DNA of 64,000 nt. Origin: Marinomonas gallaica. Its GTDB lineage: Bacteria > Pseudomonadota > Gammaproteobacteria > Pseudomonadales > Marinomonadaceae. Both the position numbers and the translations under genes were made by a program. The DNA is taken from contig NZ_LTAX01000004.1 in assembly GCF_001639745.1 (NCBI RefSeq), positions 1 to 64,000 of the forward strand, read 5' to 3'. A model generated the notes under the pieces. It did no database searches. It saw only the letters and a list, made by a program, of their open reading frames with translations, and had not been told where the DNA came from. Shown in pieces: positions 29,057 through 38,173 of this stretch. The first letter of the stretch is position 1, and every line of letters starts with the position of its first letter.

Positions 29057-29118
29057 AAGGTCTGCTCGTTAGCGCTGTAAGACCAACAACGATGTCGATG
29101 TCTATGAAGTAATCGAGG

Positions 29119-29157
29119 GCAGCTTTACAATTTTCATCATTGTAAAGCTGCGTTTTT
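29119..29157 (+). terminator. Rho-independent terminator after ppk1
   Basis: GCAGCTTTACAAT and ATTGTAAAGCTGC make a perfect 13-bp stem with a 7-nt loop followed by GTTTTT. It isolates the metalloprotease gene from ppk1 transcription. Confidence 0.9.
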
Positions 29158-29206
29158 CACTTACTATTAAACTCTGACCTAGAGCTTAAAAGTAAGTGGA
29201 GAAGTT

Positions 29207-30748
29207 ATGATGAGTGGCGTTAATGACATCCTAGACAGTTATGGTATCTCGTTCTCAGAGGCGCGTGATTTCATTTATGCGAACTTATCGACGCCTGAAC
29301 ATATTTATAATGCTGCACTGCAATACAATATTAGCTTTTCCATGATTGCCGAGTTATATGGGCAGAATGTCTCAGCAGCTCAGGTAAAAGACTTCTTCTC
29401 TGTCCAAGGATTCGATATATCCCCAAAAAGCTTGAATACGCAGCCGGATAATGAGTCTTTAAGTCAACAACACCTTGAATCTAAAAGTATCACCATAGAT
29501 AACGTTAGTGACTTCGCTCGTAGTCAAACGCCGTATGTGTCTTCGATAGAAACAGACAGCGTTTGGTCCTATGACGTGACTACGTACAGTTTCCCTTCCT
29601 CCATGCCTAATAGTCATTCCGCTAGCCGCGATACATCGTCTGGATGGCGCCCCCTATCAAATACAGAGCAGAGTTATTTTAGAGATCTTGTTGATCAGCA
29701 AAATAACTACATAAATACGGACCTGCTTGAGTCTTCAAGCTTTTTGGTTGGCGATATACAAGTCGCGGCGATTCGACAGACCTCAGCTGAAGCATTTGCT
29801 TATTTTCCAGGGCCCAGTATTGGTGGTGATATTTTTCTGAACCGTAACGTAGACGCTGGTTATTACAGTGAGGGAGGGTATGGTATGTATACCATAGCCC
29901 ATGAACTGGGTCATGCGATGGGGTTAGACCATACCTTTGAAGGTGCGGTATTGGATTCTGCTGTGGACAATACCTACTACAGCGCGATGAGCTATACCAA
30001 TGTGGGTGGCTATGAAGTGGAAGCGCTGGACTCCGGCTCTCGTTATTCTACCTACACTGTGGATGCTTACCGAATGGATTTAGGCATCATCGACATTGCC
30101 GCGCTACAGGCCATGTATGGTGCTGATATGTCGACGAATAATGGCAATAACGTTTATGTTTATAACGAAGACAGTCGCTCGTTTGAGGGGCATTCTGGTC
30201 ACTACTTAACGATTTGGGACGCTGGTGGTGTAGACACACTTGATTTGAGCGATGCTCGATACGCTAGCGTGATTAATCTAAATGATTATACCTTGTCATC
30301 TATTTCGCAGAGAAGTGCCGCAGAAGAAGCTTTAGAGGTGGCCGCTGAAGCAGGATTAGGTACGTTTGATGAAGTGTCTTTTATTGAAGATTTTATTGTA
30401 TCGTTAGGTGAAGAAGCTTTTTTAAATCAGAATAATCTAGGCATTGCCTTTGGTGTGGTGATCGAAAACGTCGTAGCAGGCGTGGGTGACGATGTGATTA
30501 TCGACAACGAGGTTGATAATCTGATTTATTCAGGCGCCGGAGACGATGCGATTTACCTTGGTGCGGGCGGTTATGATCAGGTCGATGGTGGTGTGGGCAA
30601 TGATACGGTATTCATAGCGGAAGCCTATAATAGTATTGAACGGTATGTTGATAACAACGGCTATCATATTGTCGGGGATAACTTTGCCGCTACTTTGATT
30701 GGTGTGGAAACGGTTCAGTACTCGGATACTAGCGAATCGATCGCGTAA
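29207..30748 (+). CDS. Serralysin-type (M10) metalloprotease, likely type I secreted
   Basis: A 513-residue zinc endopeptidase. The catalytic motif HELGHAMGLDH (H-E-x2-H-x2-G-x2-H) starts at residue 232 and is followed by the Met-turn YSAMSY. After the protease domain, AALQAMYGADMSTNNGNNVY is the usual serralysin continuation. A short RTX calcium-binding part (~445-475: SGAGDDAIYLGAGG and GGVGNDTVFIAE) precedes the C-terminal export region ending YSDTSESIA. No Sec signal is present, so export by a PrtD-type exporter such as 2846-7441 is likely. Residues ~7-70 match the N-terminus of the repeat protein at 1801-2676 (30 of 63 identical); this domain is not part of classical serralysins. The gene lies between ppk1 and the reductase/rho genes and carries its own terminator. 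Confidence 0.9.
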   Translation: MMSGVNDILDSYGISFSEARDFIYANLSTPEHIYNAALQYNISFSMIAELYGQNVSAAQVKDFFSVQGFDISPKSLNTQPDNESLSQQHLESKSITIDNVSDFARSQTPYVSSIETDSVWSYDVTTYSFPSSMPNSHSASRDTSSGWRPLSNTEQSYFRDLVDQQNNYINTDLLESSSFLVGDIQVAAIRQTSAEAFAYFPGPSIGGDIFLNRNVDAGYYSEGGYGMYTIAHELGHAMGLDHTFEGAVLDSAVDNTYYSAMSYTNVGGYEVEALDSGSRYSTYTVDAYRMDLGIIDIAALQAMYGADMSTNNGNNVYVYNEDSRSFEGHSGHYLTIWDAGGVDTLDLSDARYASVINLNDYTLSSISQRSAAEEALEVAAEAGLGTFDEVSFIEDFIVSLGEEAFLNQNNLGIAFGVVIENVVAGVGDDVIIDNEVDNLIYSGAGDDAIYLGAGGYDQVDGGVGNDTVFIAEAYNSIERYVDNNGYHIVGDNFAATLIGVETVQYSDTSESIA

Positions 30749-30763
30749 CGTATCCGACCAATA

Positions 30764-30789
30764 AAAAAGCATGCCTCGGCATGCTTTTT
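30764..30789. terminator. Bidirectional terminator between the metalloprotease and reductase genes
   Basis: AAAAAGCATGC and GCATGCTTTTT form a symmetric stem with a 4-nt loop, with A-runs before and T-runs after, so it can work on either strand. Both flanking genes converge on it. Confidence 0.88.
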
Positions 30790-30808
30790 AGGTAAGGTTT
30801 AGTATCTA

Positions 30809-31525
30809 TTAGCTCTTAGGTCTTGGCGCATAAGCAAACACATCGGAATGACAGTTGTCTGCTTGGATGCCTTTCGCTTCCAGTTGATCCAGCGTGCCGT
30901 AGACCATACCAACGGAACCGCTAATGAAGGCATGGCTATTAGTTAGGTCTAAGTGGTCTTCTATAACCGCTTCATACAGCCAGCCGGTACGCCCATTCCA
31001 ATCGTTACTGCCTTCATTAACAATGACGTGAACATGGAAGTTATCTGGCGACTGATGGTTGTTGATCCAATCCATCACAAATGTGTCGGCAGAGGTACGC
31101 AGACCCCAGTAAAAATGTACTGGGTTTGAGTAGCCTTTATGGACTAAATCATCAAAGATGCTTTTCATCTGAGCGAACCCAGTACCACCCGCAATCAGCA
31201 GTAGTGGATCGGTAAGGTCGCTTGGGGTTTGCTCAATATGAGCATCGCCACCTGGTAGAATAAGATCGATGGATTCGCTGTGCTGAATGTGTTCGATCAC
31301 TTTAGAAGCCAAAGAGGCTTCGTCTGACACTAATATATACAGCGTTAAGGCTGGAAGCTCATATGGCGCACTGCCAATAGAATAGGGCACTTTCTCACCG
31401 CTTGGCAACGCGATCATTAGATACTGGCCAGCAATGAATGTCGTGTTACGGACTTCCAAATCCACTTTAAATACTGTGCTATTAAGTGATTCGACTCGAA
31501 TAACTTTAGCGTTGACGTCTTTCAC
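30809..31525 (-). CDS. Flavin reductase/ferredoxin-NADP reductase-like oxidoreductase (Fre-like)
   Basis: A 238-residue two-domain oxidoreductase. The N-terminal beta-barrel flavin-binding domain contains GQYLMIALPSGEKVPYSIGS, where R-x-Y-S of most relatives is P-Y-S. The C-terminal NAD(P)-binding domain has LLIAGGTGFAQMKSIFDDL, FYWGLRTSADTF and a C-terminal FISGSVGMVY segment. There is no 2Fe-2S cysteine cluster. This is closest to Fre/LuxG-type NAD(P)H:flavin reductases, often labelled CDP-6-deoxy-glucoseen reductase in related genomes. In several gammaproteobacteria a fre gene lies near rho and ubiD; ubiD is not here. It is 174 bp downstream of rho and separated from it by a terminator. 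Confidence 0.85.
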   Translation of the reverse strand: MKDVNAKVIRVESLNSTVFKVDLEVRNTTFIAGQYLMIALPSGEKVPYSIGSAPYELPALTLYILVSDEASLASKVIEHIQHSESIDLILPGGDAHIEQTPSDLTDPLLLIAGGTGFAQMKSIFDDLVHKGYSNPVHFYWGLRTSADTFVMDWINNHQSPDNFHVHVIVNEGSNDWNGRTGWLYEAVIEDHLDLTNSHAFISGSVGMVYGTLDQLEAKGIQADNCHSDVFAYAPRPKS

Positions 31526-31631
31526 CTAGATGACTCCGTTGTGTTCTCGTGCCTGCTGCTTGAAGCAGCTATTTTTAATATATCGCTTAAATAGCGTGGC
31601 GTGTCGCGCCATTATATCGATGCTTTCCACA

Positions 31632-31673
31632 TAAAAAAAAGCCACTTTCACATATAAAGTGAGGAAGTGGCTT
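31632..31673 (-). terminator. Rho-independent terminator of rho
   Basis: On the minus strand GCCACTT pairs with AAGTGGC, with an inner TCAC/GTGA stem, followed by eight T. It is about 27 bp past the rho stop. Confidence 0.88.
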
Positions 31674-31699
31674 CTTTGTAGAATGATAGTCTACAACCG

Positions 31700-32965
31700 T
31701 TACTTATTCTTGCCTTTCATAGACTCGAAGAAGTCATCGTTGGTCTTAGTGACTTTTAGACGATCGATTAGGAACTCAGTGGCTGACACATCTTCCATAG
31801 GATTTAGAAGCTTACGCAGGATCCACATACGTTGTAGCTCGTCTTCCGTTGTCAGTAAGTCTTCACGACGGGTACCAGAACGACGAATATTGATCGCAGG
31901 GAACGTACGTTTCTCAGCGATCTTACGGTCAAGGTGTAATTCACAGTTACCTGTACCTTTAAACTCTTCGAAGATAACTTCGTCCATCTTAGAGCCCGTA
32001 TCGACTAACGCTGTTGCGATAATCGTCAAGCTGCCGCCTTCTTCGATGTTACGTGCAGCACCAAAGAAACGCTTAGGGCGTTCTAGCGCGTTTGCATCAA
32101 CACCACCAGTCAAGACTTTACCCGATGAAGGTACGACTGTGTTATAAGCACGCGCAAGACGCGTAATAGAGTCCAGTAGGATCACGACGTCTTTCTTGTG
32201 TTCAACGAGGCGCTTGGCTTTTTCAATCACCATTTCTGCCACTTGTACGTGACGTGCTGGTGGCTCGTCAAACGTTGAAGCAACCACTTCGCCGCGAACA
32301 GTACGCGACATTTCAGTGACTTCCTCAGGACGTTCATCGATCAACAGTACGATCATGTGACATTCTGGGTTGTTGCGTGTGATCGCGTTTGCGATGTTTT
32401 GCAACATAAACGTTTTACCGGCTTTCGGCGGTGATACGATAAGCGCGCGCTGACCTTTACCCATTGGTGCAACAAGGTCGATGATACGAGACGTGACGTC
32501 TTCGGTCGAACCGTTGCCCGCTTCCATAAGTAAGCGGTCATCAGGGAATAGCGGTGTTAAGTTCTCAAACAAAATCTTGTTGCGAACACTGTCTGGCTTA
32601 TCAAAGTTGATTTCGTTCACTTTCAGCAGAGCAAAGTAACGCTCGCCATCTTTTGGTGGACGAATCTTGCCAGCGACGGTGTCGCCTGTGCGAAGGTTAA
32701 AACGACGAATCTGACTGGGAGATACGTAGATGTCGTCGGGACCCGCTAGGTATGAGCTATCAGGAGAGCGTAAGAAGCCAAAGCCGTCTTGCAGAATCTC
32801 AAGGATGCCATCGCCGTAGATATCTTCGCCACTTTTCGCATGGCGTTTCAGAATCGCGAAGATAACATCTTGTTTTCGGGAGCGGGCAAGGTTGTCTAAC
32901 CCCATTTCCGCGGCGATATCTAATAGTTCAGGGACTGATTTCTTTTTTAGTTCGGTAAGGTTCAT
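31700..32965 (-). CDS. rho: Transcription termination factor Rho
   Basis: A 421-residue hexameric RNA helicase that ends transcription at unstructured C-rich RNA. N-terminal domain: [23 protein letters not shown]-binding cold-shock-like fold: [24 protein letters not shown]. Walker [11 protein letters not shown] (~180). Walker B and the surrounding region: [16 protein letters not shown]; the Q/R loops include [20 protein letters not shown]. Length and sequence are near identical to other gammaproteobacterial Rho proteins. The trxA gene usually found just upstream of rho in related bacteria is absent. Confidence 0.98.
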   Translation of the reverse strand: MNLTELKKKSVPELLDIAAEMGLDNLARSRKQDVIFAILKRHAKSGEDIYGDGILEILQDGFGFLRSPDSSYLAGPDDIYVSPSQIRRFNLRTGDTVAGKIRPPKDGERYFALLKVNEINFDKPDSVRNKILFENLTPLFPDDRLLMEAGNGSTEDVTSRIIDLVAPMGKGQRALIVSPPKAGKTFMLQNIANAITRNNPECHMIVLLIDERPEEVTEMSRTVRGEVVASTFDEPPARHVQVAEMVIEKAKRLVEHKKDVVILLDSITRLARAYNTVVPSSGKVLTGGVDANALERPKRFFGAARNIEEGGSLTIIATALVDTGSKMDEVIFEEFKGTGNCELHLDRKIAEKRTFPAINIRRSGTRREDLLTTEDELQRMWILRKLLNPMEDVSATEFLIDRLKVTKTNDDFFESMKGKNK

Positions 32966-33421
32966 AAACGAATAAAGTTGTTAGCTCATTAAGAGAATAA
33001 ATGACGGGACCATAGTAATGTACAAATACAGCTATAAATCAATGTCGGAAGTTTTAATGTAAAAATGCTTTTCGACACAGAATACCGGCTACGGGCATAA
33101 CCATGGCTTGAGTTCAATCATATCGCGATGGGCGAGGTCGAACAGCGTGTATTACTTGATTGGAGTCCAGAATTGGTCAATTGGTTATAGATAACCGCAC
33201 AATTCATAAGACAGCTTTACTATAGTGCGAGTAATTCCATAGGTCTATAGTCAAAAAGGCTTAATAACGCCTTTTTTGTGAGTTTTTTGACCGATTACAG
33301 TAAAATTTATGTTTTAAGGCTCACACAAGATCAAAAAAGTCCTTGGAATTTGACCATGACAGCAGGGTGTAAACGAGTTAACCTTCGCTCACAATTTGTA
33401 ATCTCGAAAAGGCGTTGATGG
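32966..33421. other. rho-ppx divergent intergenic region
   Basis: 456 bp without a gene. It must contain the rho promoter and leader (minus) and the ppx promoter (plus). A plus-strand terminator at 33253-33277 lies in the middle, with no gene upstream of it on that strand, so a short untranslated transcript may end there. No remnant of trxA (no CGPC-encoding stretch) is visible. Confidence 0.5.
33253..33277 (+). terminator. Orphan Rho-independent terminator
   Basis: AAAAAGGC and GCCTTTTTT pair around an 8-nt loop and run into T. It is 145 bp upstream of the ppx start on the plus strand. It could end a small RNA, attenuate ppx, or stop plus-strand antisense transcription. Confidence 0.65.
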
Positions 33422-34942
33422 ATGCAATCACTTTTAGTGCAACAATCGCATGATTTTCCATTCGAAAAAATTGCAGCAATAGATCTGGGATCAAACAGTT
33501 TTCACATGGTTGTTGCGCAGGTGACACATGGGCAACTGCGTATTACGGGTCAGTACGGTGATAAGGTGCAGCTGGCCGCTGGCCTCCAAGACGACGACAC
33601 ACTAGATGACGCTTCTCAGCAACGAGGCATCGATTGTATTGCGCAATTTGCACAAGTTATCGATGACTTACCGCTGGGATCCGTACGTATTGTGGGCACT
33701 AACGCTTTACGTGCTGCGAAAAACCGTTATGACTTTATTTCCAAAGCGATGGATGTGATCAGTCATCCGGTTGAGATCATCGCTGGACGAGAAGAAGCCC
33801 GCCTGATTTATATGGGGGTGGCACGCACCATGGATCATGGCGAGCAGAAGCGTATTGTGGTCGATATTGGTGGTGGCTCAACGGAGTTTATTATCGGTAA
33901 GCAACAAGAGCCGATTTTAACGGAAAGTTTGCACATGGGCTGTGTGAGTTATCGCCAACGCTTTTTCCCCGATGGCTCCATCACCAAATCGAACTTCCAA
34001 AAAGCGGTTACCGCGGCGCGCCTTGAGTTGTTAAGTATCCAAGATGATTATTTAGAAGAAAACTGGGACGTTGCCATTGGCTCTTCCGGCACGATTAAAG
34101 CGGCTTACAACATTGCTGTTGAAAATGGCTGGAGCAAAAAAGGCATTACCCCTAAGGTACTCAAACAAATTCAGAAAGCATTGTTTGAAGCCGGCCATGC
34201 GGACAATGTTGATTTATTAGGCTTAAAGCCAGAGCGCAAAACAACCATTGCGGCCGGGATTGCCATATTGACAGCGGTGTTCGAATGTTTTGGCATTAAG
34301 CAAATGGACTTCTCAGTTGGCGCATTGCGAGAAGGTGTCCTGTACGACATTATGGGACGTTACGCGGATACAGATATCCGTGAACGTACCGTCAATTACA
34401 TGCTCAATCAGTATCATATTGATATGGAGCAATCGAAGTTAGTCACTCATACTTCACTGTCCATGCTTGAGCAGGTTAAAAGTGACTGGACGCTAGACTC
34501 GTTATCCAATGAAGATATTTTACGATGGGCGAGCTTATTACACGAATGTGGCATGGGGATCTCCCACAGTCGTTACCATAAGCATGGCGCTTACATTATC
34601 AGTGAATCCGATATGCCCGGGTTTTCTCAGCAGGAGCAAAAAGCTTTGGCTTCATTGGTGCTGCGCCACCGTCGTAAGTTCACGCAAGCGCTGGACTACC
34701 GTTTTACTAAAAGTGATCAGCAAGATTTGGATCGTTTGGCAATTTTACTGCGCTTGGCTATTTTGCTTCACATTGATCGTAAAGAGGGTGATATGCCGAT
34801 CTTTACGCTTAAAGCGCAAGACAAATCGTTGCATGCAGAGTTTTTACCCGGCTGGTTGGATGGCCGTCCTCTGACGGTTGCCAATTTACAACGTGAAGCC
34901 GATTACTTGGCAGTGTCTGGTTATATTTTTACCTTTAAGTAA
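33422..34942 (+). CDS. ppx: Exopolyphosphatase
   Basis: A 506-residue Ppx/GppA phosphatase of the actin/Hsp70 ATPase fold that removes terminal phosphates from polyphosphate, opposing Ppk1. Motifs: AAIDLGSNSFHMVVAQ (phosphate loop 1), GREEARLIYMG, VVDIGGGSTEFIIG (loop 2), GSSGTIKA, and FSVGALREGVLYD. The C-terminal HD-like helical domain (~320-506) contains LHECGMGISHSRYHKHGAYI. The length matches Ppx (about 500) rather than short forms. It is divergent from rho and followed by a strong terminator. Confidence 0.95.
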   Translation: MQSLLVQQSHDFPFEKIAAIDLGSNSFHMVVAQVTHGQLRITGQYGDKVQLAAGLQDDDTLDDASQQRGIDCIAQFAQVIDDLPLGSVRIVGTNALRAAKNRYDFISKAMDVISHPVEIIAGREEARLIYMGVARTMDHGEQKRIVVDIGGGSTEFIIGKQQEPILTESLHMGCVSYRQRFFPDGSITKSNFQKAVTAARLELLSIQDDYLEENWDVAIGSSGTIKAAYNIAVENGWSKKGITPKVLKQIQKALFEAGHADNVDLLGLKPERKTTIAAGIAILTAVFECFGIKQMDFSVGALREGVLYDIMGRYADTDIRERTVNYMLNQYHIDMEQSKLVTHTSLSMLEQVKSDWTLDSLSNEDILRWASLLHECGMGISHSRYHKHGAYIISESDMPGFSQQEQKALASLVLRHRRKFTQALDYRFTKSDQQDLDRLAILLRLAILLHIDRKEGDMPIFTLKAQDKSLHAEFLPGWLDGRPLTVANLQREADYLAVSGYIFTFK

Positions 34943-34971
34943 CCTGAAATAGCATGACTCGAAAGCCCTTT

Positions 34972-34997
34972 TTGATGATTCTCAAAAAGGGCTTTTT
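34972..34997 (+). terminator. Rho-independent terminator after ppx
   Basis: AAAGCCCTTTTTGA pairs with TCAAAAAGGGCTTT around a short loop and then a T-run. It is 30 bp past the stop. Confidence 0.9.
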
Positions 34998-35344
34998 AGT
35001 TTGTCGAGCGAATGCTCGGGGTTTGTGCCGTGACCATCACTGATAGCGGTTATTTCGTAAGTTTATAAAGCTATTGGGTTTGTATCCCTTTGGTAATACA
35101 TGAGATTCAATATTCAGTTGTAATCGTCAATAAAAACAAAGGCTTAAATTGTCACACTAGTTGACGAATCATTGTGAATTTTCATACTAAGGATTGCTAA
35201 ACTAATACCAAGGTATCAAGACATTAGCGTCAAAATCCGTATAATCTGCGACACACCTGCTCAAAACCCTTGCAAGGTCGATCGCTTTGGTTCTATCAAA
35301 CTACATTTGAGATGAACGGCGTTCTTAGGGGAGTATTTAGGAAG

Positions 35345-35353
35345 TGCTATAAT
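35345..35353 (+). promoter_or_regulatory. Extended -10 promoter upstream of mqo
   Basis: TGCTATAAT is a perfect extended -10 (TG-N-TATAAT). Such promoters can do without a good -35, and none is seen. It would start a leader of about 130 nt before the ATG at 35489. Confidence 0.5.
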
Positions 35354-35488
35354 CTTTACCCAGATTGCAGAGGGAGAGTCCGAATGCGTCTGCTTTAATT
35401 CGTATTCGCACCTTCCCTTATTTAAGGTCAAGAGCCCTTTTCCTGAATTACTCTCAAACTACAACTGGCTATGACACGGCGAACTCAT

Positions 35489-36967
35489 ATGACCTCAAAC
35501 ATTGTAGACGTACTACTCGTTGGCGGCGGTGCCATGAGCACCACCCTTGGAATGATTCTAAAACAGCTAGACCCTTCACTTTCAATGACAATGGTCGAGC
35601 GTTTAGATAAAGTGGCACAGGAAAGTACCGATGGTTGGAATAACGCAGGTACTGGCCATGCGGCTTACTGCGAGCTGAATTACACTTCAGAGAATGACGA
35701 TGGCACGGTTAATATCGACAAAGCTGTCAATATTAATGCTGCATTTGAAGTGAGCTTACAGTTTTGGTCTTACCTAGTTGAACAAGGCCTGTTACCACAG
35801 CCTACTGAATTTATTAATCGCGTGCCGCACAAGAGTTTTGTGTGGGGAGCGGACAACGTTAAAATGCTTAAAGCGCGTTATGAAGCCATGAGTGCTCATC
35901 CCGCCTTTCGTGAAATGCAATACACAGAAGATCGCGCAACCTTGGCAGAATGGATGCCATTGATCATGCAAAACCGTGATGATAGCGAGCCGCTTGCCGC
36001 GACACGTATTGAGCATGGTTCGGATGTGAACTTTGGCGCTATTGCACGCAACATGGTGACGTTTCTTGAACAACAAGAAGGCTTTAACCTAGAGCTAGGC
36101 GCTGAGGTTGAAGACTTGACTCAGCAGCCAGATGGCACATGGAAAGTGTCTATCGATCAAAAAGGTCATCGCCAAGACATTCATGCGAAATTTGTCTTTC
36201 TTGGTGCGGGTGGTGGGGCATTGCCTTTACTACAGAAAGCTGACATCAAAGAAGGTAAAGGTTACGGTGGCTTCCCTGTGAGTGGACAGTGGTTGGTATG
36301 TGATAAACCTGAACTGGTTAAACAACATCATGCCAAAGTGTACGGTGCTGCGCCAATTGGTGCGCCGCCGATGTCTGTTCCGCATCTAGATACTCGTATT
36401 ATCGACGGTAAGAAAGCCATTCTATTTGGCCCTTTTGCTGGCTTCACGACTAAGTTTTTGAAGAAAGGCTCAGTGTTGGACTTGGTAAAAAGTGTGCGTG
36501 CGGACAACCTTTGCAACATGCTAAGCGTCGGCAAGAACAACATGGACTTGACCAAGTATCTGATCAGTGAAGTGCGTCAGTCCCATAAAGACCGTTGTGA
36601 TTCATTGCGTAACTTCTTCCCAGATGCGCAAGACAAAGATTGGTCGTTGGCTTACGCTGGACAACGCGTACAGATCATTAAGAAAGGTCCTGATGGCGCA
36701 GGTAAACTGGAGTTCGGTACTGAAGCAATCGTATCGGAAGATGGTTCCATTGCTGCTTTGTTGGGGGCTTCGCCAGGTGCTTCAACAACGGTTCACACCA
36801 TGATAAATATTCTAGAGCGCAGCTTCTATGAGCGCGTCAAGTCGCCAGAGTGGCAAGCGAAGCTGAAAGAAATGGTACCGTCATACGGGCAATCTTTGGT
36901 GGAAAATACGGACCTATTGTTGGACATTCGTGCGCGCACACTTGAGACGCTTAAGCTAAAGCCTTAA
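35489..36967 (+). CDS. mqo: Malate:quinone oxidoreductase
   Basis: A 492-residue FAD enzyme on the inner face of the membrane that oxidises malate to oxaloacetate and passes electrons to quinone in the citric acid cycle. It has the FAD-binding VDVLLVGGGAMSTTLG at the N-terminus, then STDGWNNAGTGHAAYCELNY, FVFLGAGGGALPLLQKADI, GFPVSGQWLVC and, near the C-terminus, LLGASPGASTTVHTMINIL. I prefer the ATG at 35489 because the protein then begins like its relatives; an in-frame ATG at 35471 adds six residues, and neither has a strong ribosome site. It ends with a terminator at 36988. Confidence 0.96.
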   Translation: MTSNIVDVLLVGGGAMSTTLGMILKQLDPSLSMTMVERLDKVAQESTDGWNNAGTGHAAYCELNYTSENDDGTVNIDKAVNINAAFEVSLQFWSYLVEQGLLPQPTEFINRVPHKSFVWGADNVKMLKARYEAMSAHPAFREMQYTEDRATLAEWMPLIMQNRDDSEPLAATRIEHGSDVNFGAIARNMVTFLEQQEGFNLELGAEVEDLTQQPDGTWKVSIDQKGHRQDIHAKFVFLGAGGGALPLLQKADIKEGKGYGGFPVSGQWLVCDKPELVKQHHAKVYGAAPIGAPPMSVPHLDTRIIDGKKAILFGPFAGFTTKFLKKGSVLDLVKSVRADNLCNMLSVGKNNMDLTKYLISEVRQSHKDRCDSLRNFFPDAQDKDWSLAYAGQRVQIIKKGPDGAGKLEFGTEAIVSEDGSIAALLGASPGASTTVHTMINILERSFYERVKSPEWQAKLKEMVPSYGQSLVENTDLLLDIRARTLETLKLKP

Positions 36968-36987
36968 TCTTAACCACAGAAAATAGT

Positions 36988-37020
36988 AAAGCCGACCTCA
37001 CGTCAGTGAGCTCGGCTTTT
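36988..37020 (+). terminator. Rho-independent terminator after mqo
   Basis: AAAGCCGA pairs with TCGGCTTT, with an inner CTCAC/GTGAG stem, then T. It is 20 bp past the mqo stop. Confidence 0.88.
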
Positions 37021-37046
37021 CTTATAATAAGCCAGAGGTAAATACT

Positions 37047-37304
37047 ATGACGACTTATGCAGAGCGCTCTGATGCGTTGTGTGATCAACTACGTGAGATT
37101 GAACATCAAGCTAACGACGGCGACCAGCTTTTTTATTGCGCGTATTTATTAGGCTTATTAGGCTTACACAGTGCTGTAGAAGGCGATGGTGAAGCGGCAT
37201 TTGATACTTACTTTGAGCAAGAACTGAAGGCCACGTTAGATGCGGAAAGTGTATCAGAGCACGATCAAGCGAATATTCTATCGCTATGGCAGCAGATCCA
37301 GTAA
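37047..37304 (+). CDS. YfcL-like small protein
   Basis: An 85-residue, acidic, all-helical predicted soluble protein. The pattern (DQLFYCAYLLGLLGLHSAVE, a variable acidic middle, HDQANILSLWQQI at the end) resembles the YfcL family of E. coli, whose function is not known. An AGAGG site precedes the ATG by nine bases. It sits alone after mqo, separated by a terminator. Confidence 0.75.
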   Translation: MTTYAERSDALCDQLREIEHQANDGDQLFYCAYLLGLLGLHSAVEGDGEAAFDTYFEQELKATLDAESVSEHDQANILSLWQQIQ

Positions 37305-37431
37305 AAGCTAATATCGCTCAGGCAGTACGCCCGTAAGAGCAGATTGTATTAATCGTGCTTTCATAATACGCTCGAACGAAAGCGGTTTATTCGATAGACT
37401 CTTTTTATGCCTTTTTTCGTGTGAGTTTTCT

Positions 37432-37866
37432 ATGACCCATGATATTCGTTGGTTACAGCGCTTTGAGCATTTCAAAAAAGCGTATACTCAATTACAAGAA
37501 GCACTTCAGCTTATGGCTGAACGTGAACTCAGTAACATTGAAAAGCAGGGATCGATACAAGCGTTTGAGTTTACTTATGAGCTTGCTTGGAATGTGTTGC
37601 GTGATTACCTTGTATGGCAAGGCGCTGAAACTATTTCCGGTTCTCGTGATGCTATTCGAGAAGGATTCAAGCGTGAGTTGATCTCTGATGGCCATGCTTG
37701 GCTTGCAATGCTGCAAGACCGCTATAGAACTGTGCATACTTATAACGAAGCAACCGCGAATCAAATTATTGAAAACTTACGATTGAGCTATGCGCTTTTG
37801 CTTGCCGAGTTTGTTGTGACCTTCCAGGCTAAAGCTGACGAAGAACTGGAAGGTTTCAATGTCTGA
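37432..37866 (+). CDS. HEPN-domain protein (HI0074 family), probable toxin or substrate-binding partner
   Basis: A 144-residue all-helical protein of the nucleotidyltransferase substrate-binding/HEPN family. The core is EKQGSIQAFEFTYELAWNVL, then SRDAIREGFKRELISD, and DRYRTVHTYNEATANQI near residue 103. The last contains R-x4-H, the RNase motif of HEPN toxins. It overlaps by eight bases the MNT nucleotidyltransferase gene that follows. This matches HEPN/MNT toxin-antitoxin modules (type VII), where the MNT partner AMPylates the HEPN toxin. Whether this pair is an active toxin system or a housekeeping pair like HI0074/HI0073 cannot be told from sequence. Confidence 0.88.
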   Translation: MTHDIRWLQRFEHFKKAYTQLQEALQLMAERELSNIEKQGSIQAFEFTYELAWNVLRDYLVWQGAETISGSRDAIREGFKRELISDGHAWLAMLQDRYRTVHTYNEATANQIIENLRLSYALLLAEFVVTFQAKADEELEGFNV

Positions 37867-38173
37867 GCAATTTGGCTTGGCACCCTCTGATATTGAGTTG
37901 CTTCGTTCCGTTTTTGAGTGTTTCCCAGAAGTTACCCAAGTCTTAGTCTATGGTTCGCGAGTGAAAGGTAACTTTCGAGCTTCCTCCGATATTGATATGA
38001 CGATTCTAGATAACGTTGATTGGACATTATTTAATCGTATAGAAACTGAATTGGATGACTTGATGTTACCTTATCAGATTGACCTTTCAATATTTTCTCA
38101 TATCGAAAACGATGCACTTATTGATCATATTCAACGCGTTGGGAAGCCTATTTATCAAGCTACATTCCCATAA
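37859..38173 (+). CDS. MNT-domain nucleotidyltransferase (HI0073 family), probable antitoxin
   Basis: A 104-residue minimal nucleotidyltransferase. The motif GSRVKGNFRASSDID is G-S-x10-D-x-D, the metal- and nucleotide-binding signature of MNT antitoxins; a third acidic residue is offered by QIDLSIF near residue 82. In HEPN/MNT systems this enzyme adds AMP to the toxin. Its start lies inside the end of the HEPN gene, implying coupled translation. Its last 14 bases overlap the end of the converging LysO-type gene. Confidence 0.88.
   Translation: MSEQFGLAPSDIELLRSVFECFPEVTQVLVYGSRVKGNFRASSDIDMTILDNVDWTLFNRIETELDDLMLPYQIDLSIFSHIENDALIDHIQRVGKPIYQATFP

Larger units (their letters stand above)
34943..35488. 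other. ppx-mqo intergenic region with several promoter-like elements
   Basis: 546 bp with no gene of normal size. Following the ppx terminator it is AT-rich. Three promoter-like spots face mqo: TTGACG-N18-TACTAA (35161-35190), a TATAAT at 35240-35245 with a weak -35, and an extended -10 at 35345-35353. A four-codon frame with a ribosome site (35384-35398) lies in the presumed leader. Confidence 0.5.

Noticed and set aside
37305..37431. Possible extra copy of the 55-bp repeat before the HEPN gene
   Set aside because: Only ATTGTATT and a few scattered bases match; no 55-bp register or shared stems.
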